64,000 bases of DNA from Xanthobacter autotrophicus (GTDB lineage: Bacteria > Pseudomonadota > Alphaproteobacteria > Rhizobiales > Xanthobacteraceae): assembly GCF_043194295.1 (NCBI RefSeq), contig NZ_JBAFVK010000007.1; one strand, written 5' to 3'. Under the pieces are notes generated by a model, which saw only the letters and a list, made by a program, of their open reading frames with translations, was not told the DNA's origin and ran no database searches. The first letter of the stretch is position 1. Each line of letters opens with the position of its first letter. Of the stretch, positions 25,544 through 34,893 are shown in pieces. The position numbers and the translations under genes were made by a program.

Positions 25544-27676
25544 TCACCCCTGTGCGGACAGGGGCTTGCGCGTGCACCAATAGTGCCAGGCGAGGAAGCC
25601 CACCGCCATGGCGAAGCCGGCCTCGTCAGTCATGGGCAGAGCCAGGATGAGCATCGCCGCCGCCACGAAGGCGAAGACCCGTTCCAGTGCATTCAGCGGC
25701 CCCAGCAGATAGCCGGTGGCGGTGCCCGCCCACAGGATGATGGCGATGATCGCCTTCAGGAACACATAGGCCACCGACGGCCAGAAGCCGATGGCCGCCG
25801 ACATGGGGTCGCCGTCCTGCAGCATCAGGGCGGGCGCGTAGACCGCCATGAACGGCACCACATAGCCGGCGAGGGCGATGCGGGTGGCGATCCAGCCGAT
25901 GGCCTGCCCCGAGACCCCGGCGATGGGCGCGGCGGCGAACGCGGCCAGCGCCACCGGCGGGGTCAGGTCCGCCATGATGCCGAAGTAGAAGACGAACATG
26001 TGCGAGACGATGAGCGGCACCCCGAGCGACAGCAGCGCTGGTCCGGCGATGGAGGCGGTGATGATGTAGTTGGGGATGGTGGGCAGGCCCATGCCGAGGA
26101 TCAGGCAGGCGATCATGGTGAGGACGAGGGACAGGAACAGGGAGTTCTTGCCCACCTCCACCACGAAGGTGGCGAAGGTGGTCGCCACTCCGGTCAGGGT
26201 GAAGACGCCGATCATGGTGCCCACCAGGGCGCAGGCGATGCCCACGGGCAGCGCGTTGCGGGCGCCGTCCGCCATGCTCTCCAGGCTGATGCGCAAGGTC
26301 TCCCGCCCGCCCTTCACGAAGAACAGCAGCAGCACCAGCGCGAGCACCACGGCGGCGACGCCGTTGATGCCGTATTCAACGAAGCTCGCGGCGGCAAGGC
26401 CCAGCGCGATCCAGAACACCACGCGCAGGCCATAGGGCCCGATCACCCGGGCCACCGGAGCGCCGAGCACGATCAGCGCCGTGAGAGCGAGGCCCACGGT
26501 CCCCGCGAACAGCGGCGTGTAGCCGGAGAACAAAAGCCACACCAGCACCGCCAGCGGCAGGATCAGATACCAGCGCGCCTTCAGCGCCGCGAGCGCATTG
26601 GGGCACTGCTCCCGGGGCAGGCCGGTGAGGCCGCGCCGGCCGGCCTCCAGATGCACCATGGCAAACACGGTGAAGAAATACAGGAAGGCCGGAATCACCG
26701 CCGCCGTGGCAATGTCCGCATAGGGCACGTCGATGGTCTCGGCCATGATGAAGGCCACGGCGCCCATCACCGGCGGCATGATCTGCCCGCCCATGGAGGC
26801 GGTGGCCTCCACCGCGCCGGCAAAGGCCGGCTTGTAGCCGAACCGCTTCATGAGCGGGATGGTGAACTGCCCGGTGGTGACCACGTTGGCGACGCCCGAG
26901 CCGTTGATGGTGCCCATGAGCGCCGAGGAGATCACCGCCACCTTGGCCGGTCCGCCCTTGGCATGGCCCACGAGGCCCATGGCCACGTCGTTGAACAGCT
27001 TGATCATCCCCGCCCGCTCGAGAAACGCGCCGAACAGGATGAACAGGAAGATGAAGGACGACGACACATAGGTGGGCGTGCCGTAAATGCCCTCGGTGCC
27101 CAGGAACATCTGGTCCACCACCTGCACGAAATCGAACGGGCGATGATCCAGCGGCGCCGGCAGATATTCGCCGAACAGGCCGTAGAGGATGAACATGCCG
27201 CACAGGATGGGCAGCGAGGCGCCCATCAGCCGCCGCGAGCCCTCGAACACCAGCGCGACGGCCAGCGTGCCCACCACGATGTCGAGGGTGGAGGGGTCGC
27301 CCGCGCGCTGGATCAGCGCCGCATAGAACACCCAGTGATAGAGCCCCACCACGAAGGAGAGGATGCCGAGCCCCCACAGAACGAGCCGCTCGCCGCCGCT
27401 CTTGTGGTTGCCGGCGATGGCGAACACCACCAGCAGCAGGAAGCCCACGTGCACCGAGCGCACGATCTGGCTGGCCAACGGGCTCCAGGCGGCGGTGACG
27501 ATCTGGAAGGCGGAGAATGCCACCGCGATCCAGAACACCGCGCGACCCCACAGGCCGGGGCCCCAGGTGAGATCCAGCAGGGCATCGTCCACCACCACCG
27601 CCGCGCCGTGGCCGGGCGCATCAAGATCGTGGCTCACCGGCGGAACGGTGTTGGGGGTGTGCAGCGACGATGTCAT
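25544..27676 (-). CDS. TRAP transporter fused permease (4TM-12TM)
   Basis: A 710-residue inner-membrane protein in which the small (4TM) and large (12TM) TRAP permease subunits are fused, as in the TAXI branch of ion-driven TRAP importers. An N-terminal cytoplasmic tail precedes hydrophobic segments in regular order. Signatures include SLPILCGMFILYGLFGEYLPAPL, PTYVSSSFIFLFILFGAFLERAG, GSGVANVVTTGQFTIPLMKRFGY and LGMGLPTIPNYI. It uses the TAXI binding protein encoded 204 bp upstream. The substrate is unknown; glutamate-like or C4-dicarboxylate-like ligands are only family guesses. Confidence 0.92.
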   Translation of the reverse strand: MTSSLHTPNTVPPVSHDLDAPGHGAAVVVDDALLDLTWGPGLWGRAVFWIAVAFSAFQIVTAAWSPLASQIVRSVHVGFLLLVVFAIAGNHKSGGERLVLWGLGILSFVVGLYHWVFYAALIQRAGDPSTLDIVVGTLAVALVFEGSRRLMGASLPILCGMFILYGLFGEYLPAPLDHRPFDFVQVVDQMFLGTEGIYGTPTYVSSSFIFLFILFGAFLERAGMIKLFNDVAMGLVGHAKGGPAKVAVISSALMGTINGSGVANVVTTGQFTIPLMKRFGYKPAFAGAVEATASMGGQIMPPVMGAVAFIMAETIDVPYADIATAAVIPAFLYFFTVFAMVHLEAGRRGLTGLPREQCPNALAALKARWYLILPLAVLVWLLFSGYTPLFAGTVGLALTALIVLGAPVARVIGPYGLRVVFWIALGLAAASFVEYGINGVAAVVLALVLLLFFVKGGRETLRISLESMADGARNALPVGIACALVGTMIGVFTLTGVATTFATFVVEVGKNSLFLSLVLTMIACLILGMGLPTIPNYIITASIAGPALLSLGVPLIVSHMFVFYFGIMADLTPPVALAAFAAAPIAGVSGQAIGWIATRIALAGYVVPFMAVYAPALMLQDGDPMSAAIGFWPSVAYVFLKAIIAIILWAGTATGYLLGPLNALERVFAFVAAAMLILALPMTDEAGFAMAVGFLAWHYWCTRKPLSAQG

Positions 27677-27880
27677 GAAACCCTGCCTTCAAGCCCTGTC
27701 TTCAACTGGCCCGGGAGGAATTGCACGGGCGCCGCGAGACCTTCGGCCCGCGCGGGCCGGCCGCGTTCCGCCCGGTTCCGGCATGGGACCGGGCGTTCGT
27801 CTTCAGGCCGGCACCTCCAGGCTCGGCCGCTGCCTGCGGCCCTCAGGAGGGGCGGCGCCGTGCCCGCGAGGGGGCGCGGT

Positions 27881-28858
27881 TCAGGGCGTCACGCCCTTTT
27901 CCTTGAAATACTTCTCCGCCCCGGGATGGAACGCCACCGGCGAGCCCTTCATGGCATTTTCGATCTTGATGCTGCGCGCGGCGGAATGGGCGGCCGCCAG
28001 TTCAGGCAGGTTGTCATAGATCGCCTTGGTGATGGCGTAGACATCCTCATCCTTCATGCTGGCGCGGGTGACGAGGAAGTTGGGCACCGCGGCGGTGGCC
28101 ACGTCCACGGCCTGTCCCTCATAGGTGTTGGCGGGGATGGTGGCCTTCAGATAGGGCGCGCCGATCTTGTCGATAATGGCGGCGGGCACCTCCACCACCA
28201 CGATCGGCACCGAATTGGCGAGATCCTTGATGGAGGCCACGCCGAGGCCGGACGATTGCAGCGTGGCGTCGAGCTGGCGGTTCTTCATCAGCTCCACGGA
28301 TTCGGCGAAGGGCAGGTATTCCACCTTGCCAAGGTCGTCATACTTCAGCCCCGCCGCGCCCAGGATGGCGCGGGCGTTCAGCTCGGTGCCCGACTTCGGC
28401 GCGCCCACCGAGAGGCGCTTGCCCTTGAGGTCGGCGATGGTGCGGATGCCGGAATCCTTGGAGGCCACGATCTGGATGTAGTTGGGATAGATGCCGCCCA
28501 GCGCGCGCACCTTGGTGAGCGGGGCCTTGAAGCCGGCTTCCTCCTTGCCGGAGGCGCCGTCGGCGAGGCTGTCGGCGAGGGTGAAGGCCACCTCGCCCTT
28601 GCCCTGCTCGATGAGGTTCAAATTCTCCACCGATGCCTTGGTGGCCTGAACCGAGGGCCGGGCGCCGGGCACCTTCTCGCCCACCAGCTTCGAGATGGCG
28701 ACCCCGAGCGGATAATAGACGCCCGACGTGCCGCCGGTGAGGATGTTGACGAACTCGGCCTTGGCCGCCACCGGCGCGAAGGCCAGCGTGGAGACGAGGG
28801 CGATGGCACCCAGGCGCGCGGCCTTGAAGGCGCGGGCAGTCGCGATGGTCCGCTTCAC
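27881..28858 (-). CDS. TAXI-family TRAP substrate-binding protein
   Basis: A 325-residue periplasmic binding protein. The GTG at 28858 is preceded by AAGGGAG at good spacing and begins a signal peptide (VKRTIATARAF, hydrophobic stretch, APVAAKA cleavage site). TAXI-family segments are NILTGGTSGVYYPLGVAISKL, ATKASVENLNLIEQGKGEVAF, DLKGKRLSVGAPKSGTELNAR and PFAESVELMKNRQLDA. It is the first gene of the TRAP operon. The promoter-side region up to 28990 holds no clear operator. A TTG six codons upstream is a less likely start. Confidence 0.92.
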   Translation of the reverse strand: MKRTIATARAFKAARLGAIALVSTLAFAPVAAKAEFVNILTGGTSGVYYPLGVAISKLVGEKVPGARPSVQATKASVENLNLIEQGKGEVAFTLADSLADGASGKEEAGFKAPLTKVRALGGIYPNYIQIVASKDSGIRTIADLKGKRLSVGAPKSGTELNARAILGAAGLKYDDLGKVEYLPFAESVELMKNRQLDATLQSSGLGVASIKDLANSVPIVVVEVPAAIIDKIGAPYLKATIPANTYEGQAVDVATAAVPNFLVTRASMKDEDVYAITKAIYDNLPELAAAHSAARSIKIENAMKGSPVAFHPGAEKYFKEKGVTP

Positions 28859-28990
28859 AGGCGTGCTCCCTTGCAATTTTTAATCGTTACGAGGGAGGCT
28901 AGCGTTTCCTTCCGTCAAGGCCAGAGACTTTCTGCCAACTTAGACTAAAGTCTATACCACCGATCGGCGCGGAGGCCGCATCCGCAACGG

Positions 28991-29023
28991 GTGATCCGCG
29001 CCGGCCCAAGCGGCGCGGATCAC
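28991..29023 (-). terminator. Terminator hairpin after the DUF2147 gene
   Basis: Perfect 13-bp stem GTGATCCGCGCCG / CGGCGCGGATCAC with a 7-base loop, 44 bases past the DUF2147 stop on the minus strand. No T tract is visible. Confidence 0.7.
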
Positions 29024-29066
29024 GAGGGCGTGCCGTGGTGGCCTCGATCGACAGAGGCCGAAGGTG

Positions 29067-29480
29067 TCAGTTGGTCCGGCGCCAGGTTTCGCCGCTGCAC
29101 AGGACCGCGGCCACGCAGCCTTCGAGCCTGAGGCCGTCGCCGGAAAGGGTCATGGAGCCCTTGTAGGTCTTGTTGGAATCGGGATCGAACAGGTTGCCCT
29201 TCCACTTGCCGGAGCCGACGGATTCCGCGCCATCGACGATGAGCTGGCCCACCGTCGACTGGAACTTGGGATTGGTCACCGAGATGATCTTGCCGCAGAG
29301 CTTGCCGCCGCAATCATAGAAATTCACCACCGTGCCGGTCGACGGCCGCGTGAACTTGCCGAGCGCGTCGGCCGCATGGGCGACACCCGCCGTGGCGAGG
29401 GAGAGAAGGCCCACGCAGGTCGCCGCCGCAAGCGCGGAAACCCGCAGGGACCGCGCACGGTCGGACACAGAGATTTTCAT
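29067..29480 (-). CDS. Secreted DUF2147 domain protein
   Basis: A 137-residue exported protein. The signal peptide ends at about residue 36 (hydrophobic SALAAATCVGLLSLATAGVAHA). The mature part follows the DUF2147 pattern: ALGKFTRPSTGTVVNFYDCGGKLCGKIISV (a Cys pair), WKGNLFDPDSNKTYKGSMTL, then LEGCVAAVLCSGETWRR. The normal WLTED-like opening is replaced by KFTRP. DUF2147 proteins form a periplasmic lipocalin-like barrel of unknown role. It is a single gene flanked by a terminator. Confidence 0.82.
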   Translation of the reverse strand: MKISVSDRARSLRVSALAAATCVGLLSLATAGVAHAADALGKFTRPSTGTVVNFYDCGGKLCGKIISVTNPKFQSTVGQLIVDGAESVGSGKWKGNLFDPDSNKTYKGSMTLSGDGLRLEGCVAAVLCSGETWRRTN

Positions 29481-29697
29481 TTTCCGTCCACTTCAAGCCA
29501 GGAGCCCGACGCAGGTGAAGCACGCTGCGTCGGCGGCGCTGATACCATGGCGGCCCGGTCCGGACTATGCGCGCGCGGACAAGATCCCACCTGAAAACCG
29601 GGATGATCTGGCGCGCCCGGCATAATTACGTAACGTCATCAGACTCTGAGCGCCCGAATATTCTCTTCGACGTGCGGTTATACAGAATATGTTACCA

Positions 29698-30474
29698 CTA
29701 TTGCGGCACCGCCGCCGAGATGCGCTGGGCGGCGTCGAGCAGCACGGGCAAAAAGCGCGTCTTCATGGTCTCGATGGAGGTGCGCCCCTCGTGGGTGCTG
29801 ACATTGAGCGCGGCCAGCACCTCCGAGCGGCGGTTCTTCACCGGCGCCGCGATGGAGCGCAGGCCCATTTCCAGTTCCTGATCCACCAGCGTCCAGCCCT
29901 GCCGGCGCGAGGTCTCGATGGCATCCTTCAGGGCCACCATGTTGGTCACCGTGCGCTCGGTGCGCCGCTCGATCTTCACCCGGTCGTAATAGGCGGCCAG
30001 CTCCGCTGGCGGCAGGCCAGCGAGCAGGGTGCGGCCCATGGAGCTGCAATAGGCCGGCAGGCGCGAACCGATGGACAGGCCGATGGTCATCACCCGCTCG
30101 GTGGGGACCCGCGCCACATAGACGATGTCGAGGCCATCCAGCACCGCCAGCGAGCAGGATTCCTGAAGCACATTGACCACGTCGCGCATGATCGGCTGGG
30201 CCACCTCCCACATGGGCAGGGACGAGAGATAGGCGAAGCCGAGGTCCAGGACCTTGGGGCGCAGGGCGAAATACTTGCCGTCGGTCTCGGCATATTCTTC
30301 CCGCACCAAGGTGAGCAGGAAGCGGCGCGCGGCGGCGCGTGTCATGCCGGTCTGCTGGGCCACCTCGGTCAAGGTCATGCGCGGCTTGTAGCGGCTGAAG
30401 GTGCGGATCACCTCCAGCCCGCGCACCAGGGACTGCACATAGTCCTTGTCCTCGCTCGCCTGCACCTTGGTCAT
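29698..30474 (-). CDS. pcaR: IclR-family regulator, PcaR/PcaU/PobR type
   Basis: A 258-residue regulator with an N-terminal winged HTH (residues about 13-75: VQSLVRGLEVIRTFS, MTLTEVAQQTGMTRAAARRFLLTL) and a C-terminal IclR effector domain (VPTERVMTIGLSIGSRLPAYCSSMGRTLLAGLP, near residue 150). That pattern is the beta-ketoadipate regulator branch. It is divergent from pcaF-catC-pcaIJD, and the shared region has two copies of a PcaU-like half-site. The effector is probably beta-ketoadipate or cis,cis-muconate. The start at 30474 follows a GGGGAGGG ribosome site. The symbol is by family and context. Confidence 0.85.
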   Translation of the reverse strand: MTKVQASEDKDYVQSLVRGLEVIRTFSRYKPRMTLTEVAQQTGMTRAAARRFLLTLVREEYAETDGKYFALRPKVLDLGFAYLSSLPMWEVAQPIMRDVVNVLQESCSLAVLDGLDIVYVARVPTERVMTIGLSIGSRLPAYCSSMGRTLLAGLPPAELAAYYDRVKIERRTERTVTNMVALKDAIETSRRQGWTLVDQELEMGLRSIAAPVKNRRSEVLAALNVSTHEGRTSIETMKTRFLPVLLDAAQRISAAVPQ

Positions 30475-30533
30475 CCGCCCTCCCCGCTGCGGCGCGCCGG
30501 TGCGCCGATGCCACCGGGGCGGATGTAGCATTT

Positions 30534-30550
30534 GTTCGTATAACGCACAA
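30534..30550. promoter_or_regulatory. PcaR-type half-site on the regulator side
   Basis: GTTCGTATAACGCACAA, a perfect 17-bp copy of the element at 30721-30737 and close to the known PcaU/PobR half-site pattern GTTCGATAATCGCAC. It lies 60 bases upstream of the regulator start, suggesting autoregulation. Confidence 0.65.
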
Positions 30551-30676
30551 GATATCTGCCGCAATCGGAGACGGACGATCCGGAAGCGCTGGCCGGAGCG
30601 CGCGCGGAACAGCCTTGTGGGACAGCACAGCACGCTCCGCCTGAATACTTTGGCGCGCAGCACGCCCGAAATTTCC

Positions 30677-30737
30677 TTGACGGCGCCCGCCTCTGGCCCT
30701 TATCAATTTTGCGAACTTAAGTTCGTATAACGCACAA
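30677..30737 (+). promoter_or_regulatory. pcaF promoter with composite PcaU-like operator
   Basis: TTGACG (30677-30682) and TATCAA (30701-30706) with an 18-base spacer form a sigma-70-like promoter. The perfect palindrome CGAACTTAAGTTCG (30712-30725) sits on the expected start of transcription and runs into the element GTTCGTATAACGCACAA (30721-30737). A palindrome plus a direct repeat is the geometry described for PcaU operators. The position would suit repression by roadblock. Confidence 0.6.
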
Positions 30738-30749
30738 AACGAGGAAACG

Positions 30750-31955
<1,206 letters not shown>

Positions 31956-31965
31956 GTTTTGGAGC

Positions 31966-32141
31966 GTGTTTGAAAACGCGACCGCACCGGTATTTTCACG
32001 CCGTCATGGCCGGGCTTGACCCGGCCATCCACGCGGTGCGGCCGGGAGCCACCTTGAGCGGATGGCACCAGCGGCCCGGCGTGGATGCCCGGCACAAGGC
32101 CGGGCATGACGCGGTTAGTGCTGCCGGAAATTTTCAAACAC
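31966..32141. repeat. 176-bp palindromic element inside the pca operon
   Basis: Ends are GTGTTTGAAAA (31966-31976) and TTTTCAAACAC (32131-32141). Inside, ATGGCCGGGCTTGACCCGG and its partner near 32080-32110 (GCCCGGCACAAGGCCGGGC) pair, as do GTGGATG/CATCCAC stretches. It resembles the RIME/palindromic intergenic elements common in Hyphomicrobiales. It lies between the pcaF stop and catC. Confidence 0.65.
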
Positions 32142-32196
32142 TGTCCCGGAATTGATACCCCGCCCCTCAAGACCCCATCAATAAAGGCGCACCGCC

Positions 32197-32472
32197 ATGC
32201 TGTTCCATGTCGAGATGACCGTGAAGATCCCCCACGACTTCCCCGTGGAGAAAGCCGACACCATCAAGGCGGCGGAAAAGGCCTATGCCCAGGACCTGCA
32301 GCGGCAGGGCAAGTGGGTGCATCTGTGGCGCGTGGCCGGGCGCTATTCCAACATCTCCATCTTCGACGTGGAGAGCGTGGACGAGCTGCACACCCTGCTC
32401 TCCTCCCTGCCGCTCTTCCCCTTCATGGACATCACTGTGACGGCGCTGGCGCGCCACCCGTCGGCGATCTGA
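32197..32472 (+). CDS. catC: Muconolactone delta-isomerase
   Basis: A 91-residue enzyme converting muconolactone to beta-ketoadipate enol-lactone in the catechol branch. The start MLFHVEMTVKIPHD is diagnostic, followed by KAAEKAYAQDLQRQGKWVHLWRVAGRYSNISIFDVES and the C-terminal LPLFPFMDITVTALARHPS. Length equals characterised CatC, a homodecamer. It lies in an operon with pcaI and pcaJ (11-bp gap). CatA and CatB, which act just before it, are not in the window. Confidence 0.93.
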   Translation: MLFHVEMTVKIPHDFPVEKADTIKAAEKAYAQDLQRQGKWVHLWRVAGRYSNISIFDVESVDELHTLLSSLPLFPFMDITVTALARHPSAI

Positions 32473-32483
32473 GGAGCGCGCCC

Positions 32484-33161
32484 ATGATCGACAAAACCAG
32501 GCCCGACACGCAAAGCTGCGTCGCCGACATCCCCGACGGGGCGACCCTGCTGGTGGGCGGCTTCGGCGGCGCCGGCATGCCCCACGAACTGATCGAGGCA
32601 GTGATCGCCCGCGCGCCGAAGGACCTCACCATCATCTCCAACAATGCCGGCAACGGCACCACTGGGCTTGCCGCTTTGCTGGCGGCAGGGCTGGTGAAGA
32701 AAGTGGTGTGCTCCTTCCCGCGCCAGGCGGATTCCTTCGTGTTCGACAAGCTCTATCGCGAGGGCAGACTGGAGCTGGAGCTGGTGCCCCAGGGCAATCT
32801 GGTGGAGCGCATCCGCGCCGGCGGTGCCGGCATCGGCGCCTTCTTCACCCCCACCGGCTACGGCACCCCCATCGCGGCCGGGAAGGAGACGCGGCAGATC
32901 GACGGGCGCAACTATGTGCTCGAATATCCGCTGAAGGCCGACTTCGCCCTCATCAAGGCCCACCGCGGCGACCGCTGGGGCAACCTCACCTATCGCAAGA
33001 CGGCGCGCAATTTCGGTCCGGTCATGGCCACCGCCGCCACCGTCACCGTGGCGCAGGTGGAGGACATCGTCCCCCTCGGGACGCTGGATCCGGAAGACAT
33101 CGTCACCCCCGGCGTGTTCGTGGACCGCCTGGTGGCCATCGGCACGGGAGCCGCCCAATGA
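32484..33161 (+). CDS. pcaI: 3-oxoadipate CoA-transferase subunit A
   Basis: A 225-residue alpha subunit of succinyl-CoA:3-oxoadipate CoA-transferase. The family motif GGFGGAGMPHELIEAV is at about residues 25-40 and NAGNGTTGLAALL follows. The glycine-rich RAGGAGIGAFFTPTGYGT segment is typical of subunit A. The ATG at 32484 has GAGGAGCG before it. The stop overlaps the start of pcaJ (ATGA), which supports equal expression of both subunits. Confidence 0.93.
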   Translation: MIDKTRPDTQSCVADIPDGATLLVGGFGGAGMPHELIEAVIARAPKDLTIISNNAGNGTTGLAALLAAGLVKKVVCSFPRQADSFVFDKLYREGRLELELVPQGNLVERIRAGGAGIGAFFTPTGYGTPIAAGKETRQIDGRNYVLEYPLKADFALIKAHRGDRWGNLTYRKTARNFGPVMATAATVTVAQVEDIVPLGTLDPEDIVTPGVFVDRLVAIGTGAAQ

Positions 33162-33811
33162 GCGACATCGCCTTCACGCCCTGGACGCGCGCCGAGATGG
33201 CGCAGCGCATCGCCGCCGACATCCCGGACGGCGCCATCGTCAACATCGGCATCGGCATGCCCGAGCTGGTGGCGGACTTCCTGCCGCAGGACAAGGAAAT
33301 CCTGCTCCACAGCGAGAACGGCATCCTCGGCATGGGCCCCAAGCCCTCGCCCAACGAGGTGGACTATGACCTCATCAACGCCGGCAAGCAGCCGGTGACG
33401 CTGCTGGACGGCGGGGCCTTCTTCGACCACAGCCTGTCGTTCGCCATGATGCGCGGCGGGCATCTGGACATCGCCATCCTCGGCGCCTTCCAGGTGGCGG
33501 TGAACGGCGACCTCGCCAACTGGGCCACCAACGATCCCAACGCCATTCCCGCCGTGGGCGGCGCCATGGACCTCGCGGTGGGCGCCCGCAACGTGTTCGT
33601 GATGATGGAGCTGCTCACCAAGAAGGGCGACTCCAAGTTGGTGGAGCACTGCACCTATCCGCTCACCGGCCTCGGCTGCGTCTCGCGCGTCTATACGGAC
33701 CACGGGGTGATCGACATCACCCCCGAGGGCTTCGTGGCGCGCACGCTGCCGCCGGGCCTGAGCCTCGACGACCTGAACGCGCGCGCCGGCATCGCCATCC
33801 GCGCCAGTTGA
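33158..33811 (+). CDS. pcaJ: 3-oxoadipate CoA-transferase subunit B
   Basis: A 217-residue beta subunit with the catalytic Glu in LLHSENGILGMGP near residue 51. NIGIGMPELVADFLP, GGAFFDHSLSFAMMRGGHLD and the C-terminal VDITPEGF-like region match PcaJ/CatJ. It overlaps pcaI by 4 bases. With PcaI it activates 3-oxoadipate using succinyl-CoA, feeding PcaF. Confidence 0.93.
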   Translation: MSDIAFTPWTRAEMAQRIAADIPDGAIVNIGIGMPELVADFLPQDKEILLHSENGILGMGPKPSPNEVDYDLINAGKQPVTLLDGGAFFDHSLSFAMMRGGHLDIAILGAFQVAVNGDLANWATNDPNAIPAVGGAMDLAVGARNVFVMMELLTKKGDSKLVEHCTYPLTGLGCVSRVYTDHGVIDITPEGFVARTLPPGLSLDDLNARAGIAIRAS

Positions 33812-33947
33812 GCGCCGCCACCCACTGCGTCGCACGGCCCACCCCTTGCGCCGGGGCGGGCGGGCGGCTTTCCTGCACCTCGATTGACTGCCCCCCGATC
33901 TGCCCCGCCAGCCGGCGCGGCGCCCCCTTCCAGCCGGAGACAGCCGG

Positions 33948-34748
33948 ATGCCCTTCATCGCCGCCGGAGAGATCACCACCCACTACGCCCTCGAAGGCCC
34001 CGAGGGCGCCCCGGTGCTGCTGCTCGCCAATTCGCTGGGCACCAGCTTCCATGTGTGGGACGAGGTGATGGCCGATCTTGCGGCCGCCTTCCGGGTGCTG
34101 CGCTATGACATGCGCGGCCACGGCCTCACGGACGTGACGCCCCTGCCTGCGGACGGCAGCGGCTATTCCATCCCCCTGCTCGCGGCCGACGCGCTGGCGC
34201 TGCTGGATGCCCTCGGCATCGAGAAGGCCCATGTGTGCGGCCTCTCCATCGGCGGCATGGTGGCCCAGCATCTGGCGGCGACGACACCTCAGCGGGTGGA
34301 CCGGCTGGTGCTGTGCGACACCTCGGCCCTCATCGGCCCCGCCTCGGTGTGGGACGAGCGCATCGCCGGCATCCGCCGCGACGGCCTCGCCGCCATCGCG
34401 CCGGGGGTGATGGGCCGCTGGTTCACGGACGCCTTCCGGCAGAAGGCCCCGCAGCTCATGCGCGGCTATGCCAACATGGTGGCCCGCACCACGCTGGACG
34501 GCTATCTCGGCTGCGCCATGGCGGTGCGCGATGCCGACCTGAGGGCAGCGGCGGCCACCATCACCGCGCCCACCCTCGTCATCGTCGGCGATCAGGACCC
34601 GGCGACGCCCCCCGCCTCCGCGCAGGCGCTGGCCTCAGCCATCCCCGGCGCCCGGCTGGAGGTGATCGCGGATGCCTCCCACATTCCCTGCGTGGAGCAG
34701 CCCGCAGCCCTCGCCCGCGTGCTGGTGCCGTTCCTGACCGCAGCCTAG
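33948..34748 (+). CDS. pcaD: 3-oxoadipate enol-lactonase
   Basis: A 266-residue alpha/beta hydrolase that opens beta-ketoadipate enol-lactone. Catalytic Ser lies in CGLSIGGM near residue 99, Asp in VGDQDPATPP near 214 and His in DASHIPCVE near 244. The oxyanion region is LLLANSLGTSFHVWDEV near 25-40. It uses the product of CatC, so the five-gene set runs muconolactone to central metabolism. The 136-bp gap after pcaJ has no clear terminator, so co-transcription is likely. Confidence 0.9.
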   Translation: MPFIAAGEITTHYALEGPEGAPVLLLANSLGTSFHVWDEVMADLAAAFRVLRYDMRGHGLTDVTPLPADGSGYSIPLLAADALALLDALGIEKAHVCGLSIGGMVAQHLAATTPQRVDRLVLCDTSALIGPASVWDERIAGIRRDGLAAIAPGVMGRWFTDAFRQKAPQLMRGYANMVARTTLDGYLGCAMAVRDADLRAAAATITAPTLVIVGDQDPATPPASAQALASAIPGARLEVIADASHIPCVEQPAALARVLVPFLTAA

Positions 34749-34786
34749 AGACTTCCCCAGGGCAACGCCCGCACACATCCCCCCAA

Positions 34787-34815
34787 ATCCCGCCGGGCGG
34801 GGCGCCCGGCGGGAT
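34787..34815 (+). terminator. Terminator hairpin after pcaD
   Basis: Perfect 12-bp stem ATCCCGCCGGGC / GCCCGGCGGGAT with a 5-base loop, about 40 bases after the pcaD stop. It is followed by GCCTTGATTG rather than a T run. Confidence 0.65.
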
Positions 34816-34893
34816 GCCTTGATTGTCAATCCAGGCCTCGTCCGCTATGGCGACGGCTTAAAGCTTGGGGATGACTGGCAGGGCGGCGGCGTC

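Noticed and set aside
25370..28948. A 1192-codon plus-strand frame across the TRAP genes
   Set aside because: Composition is typical of a shadow frame and it runs through the TRAP permease and TAXI genes, which have clear family signatures on the minus strand.
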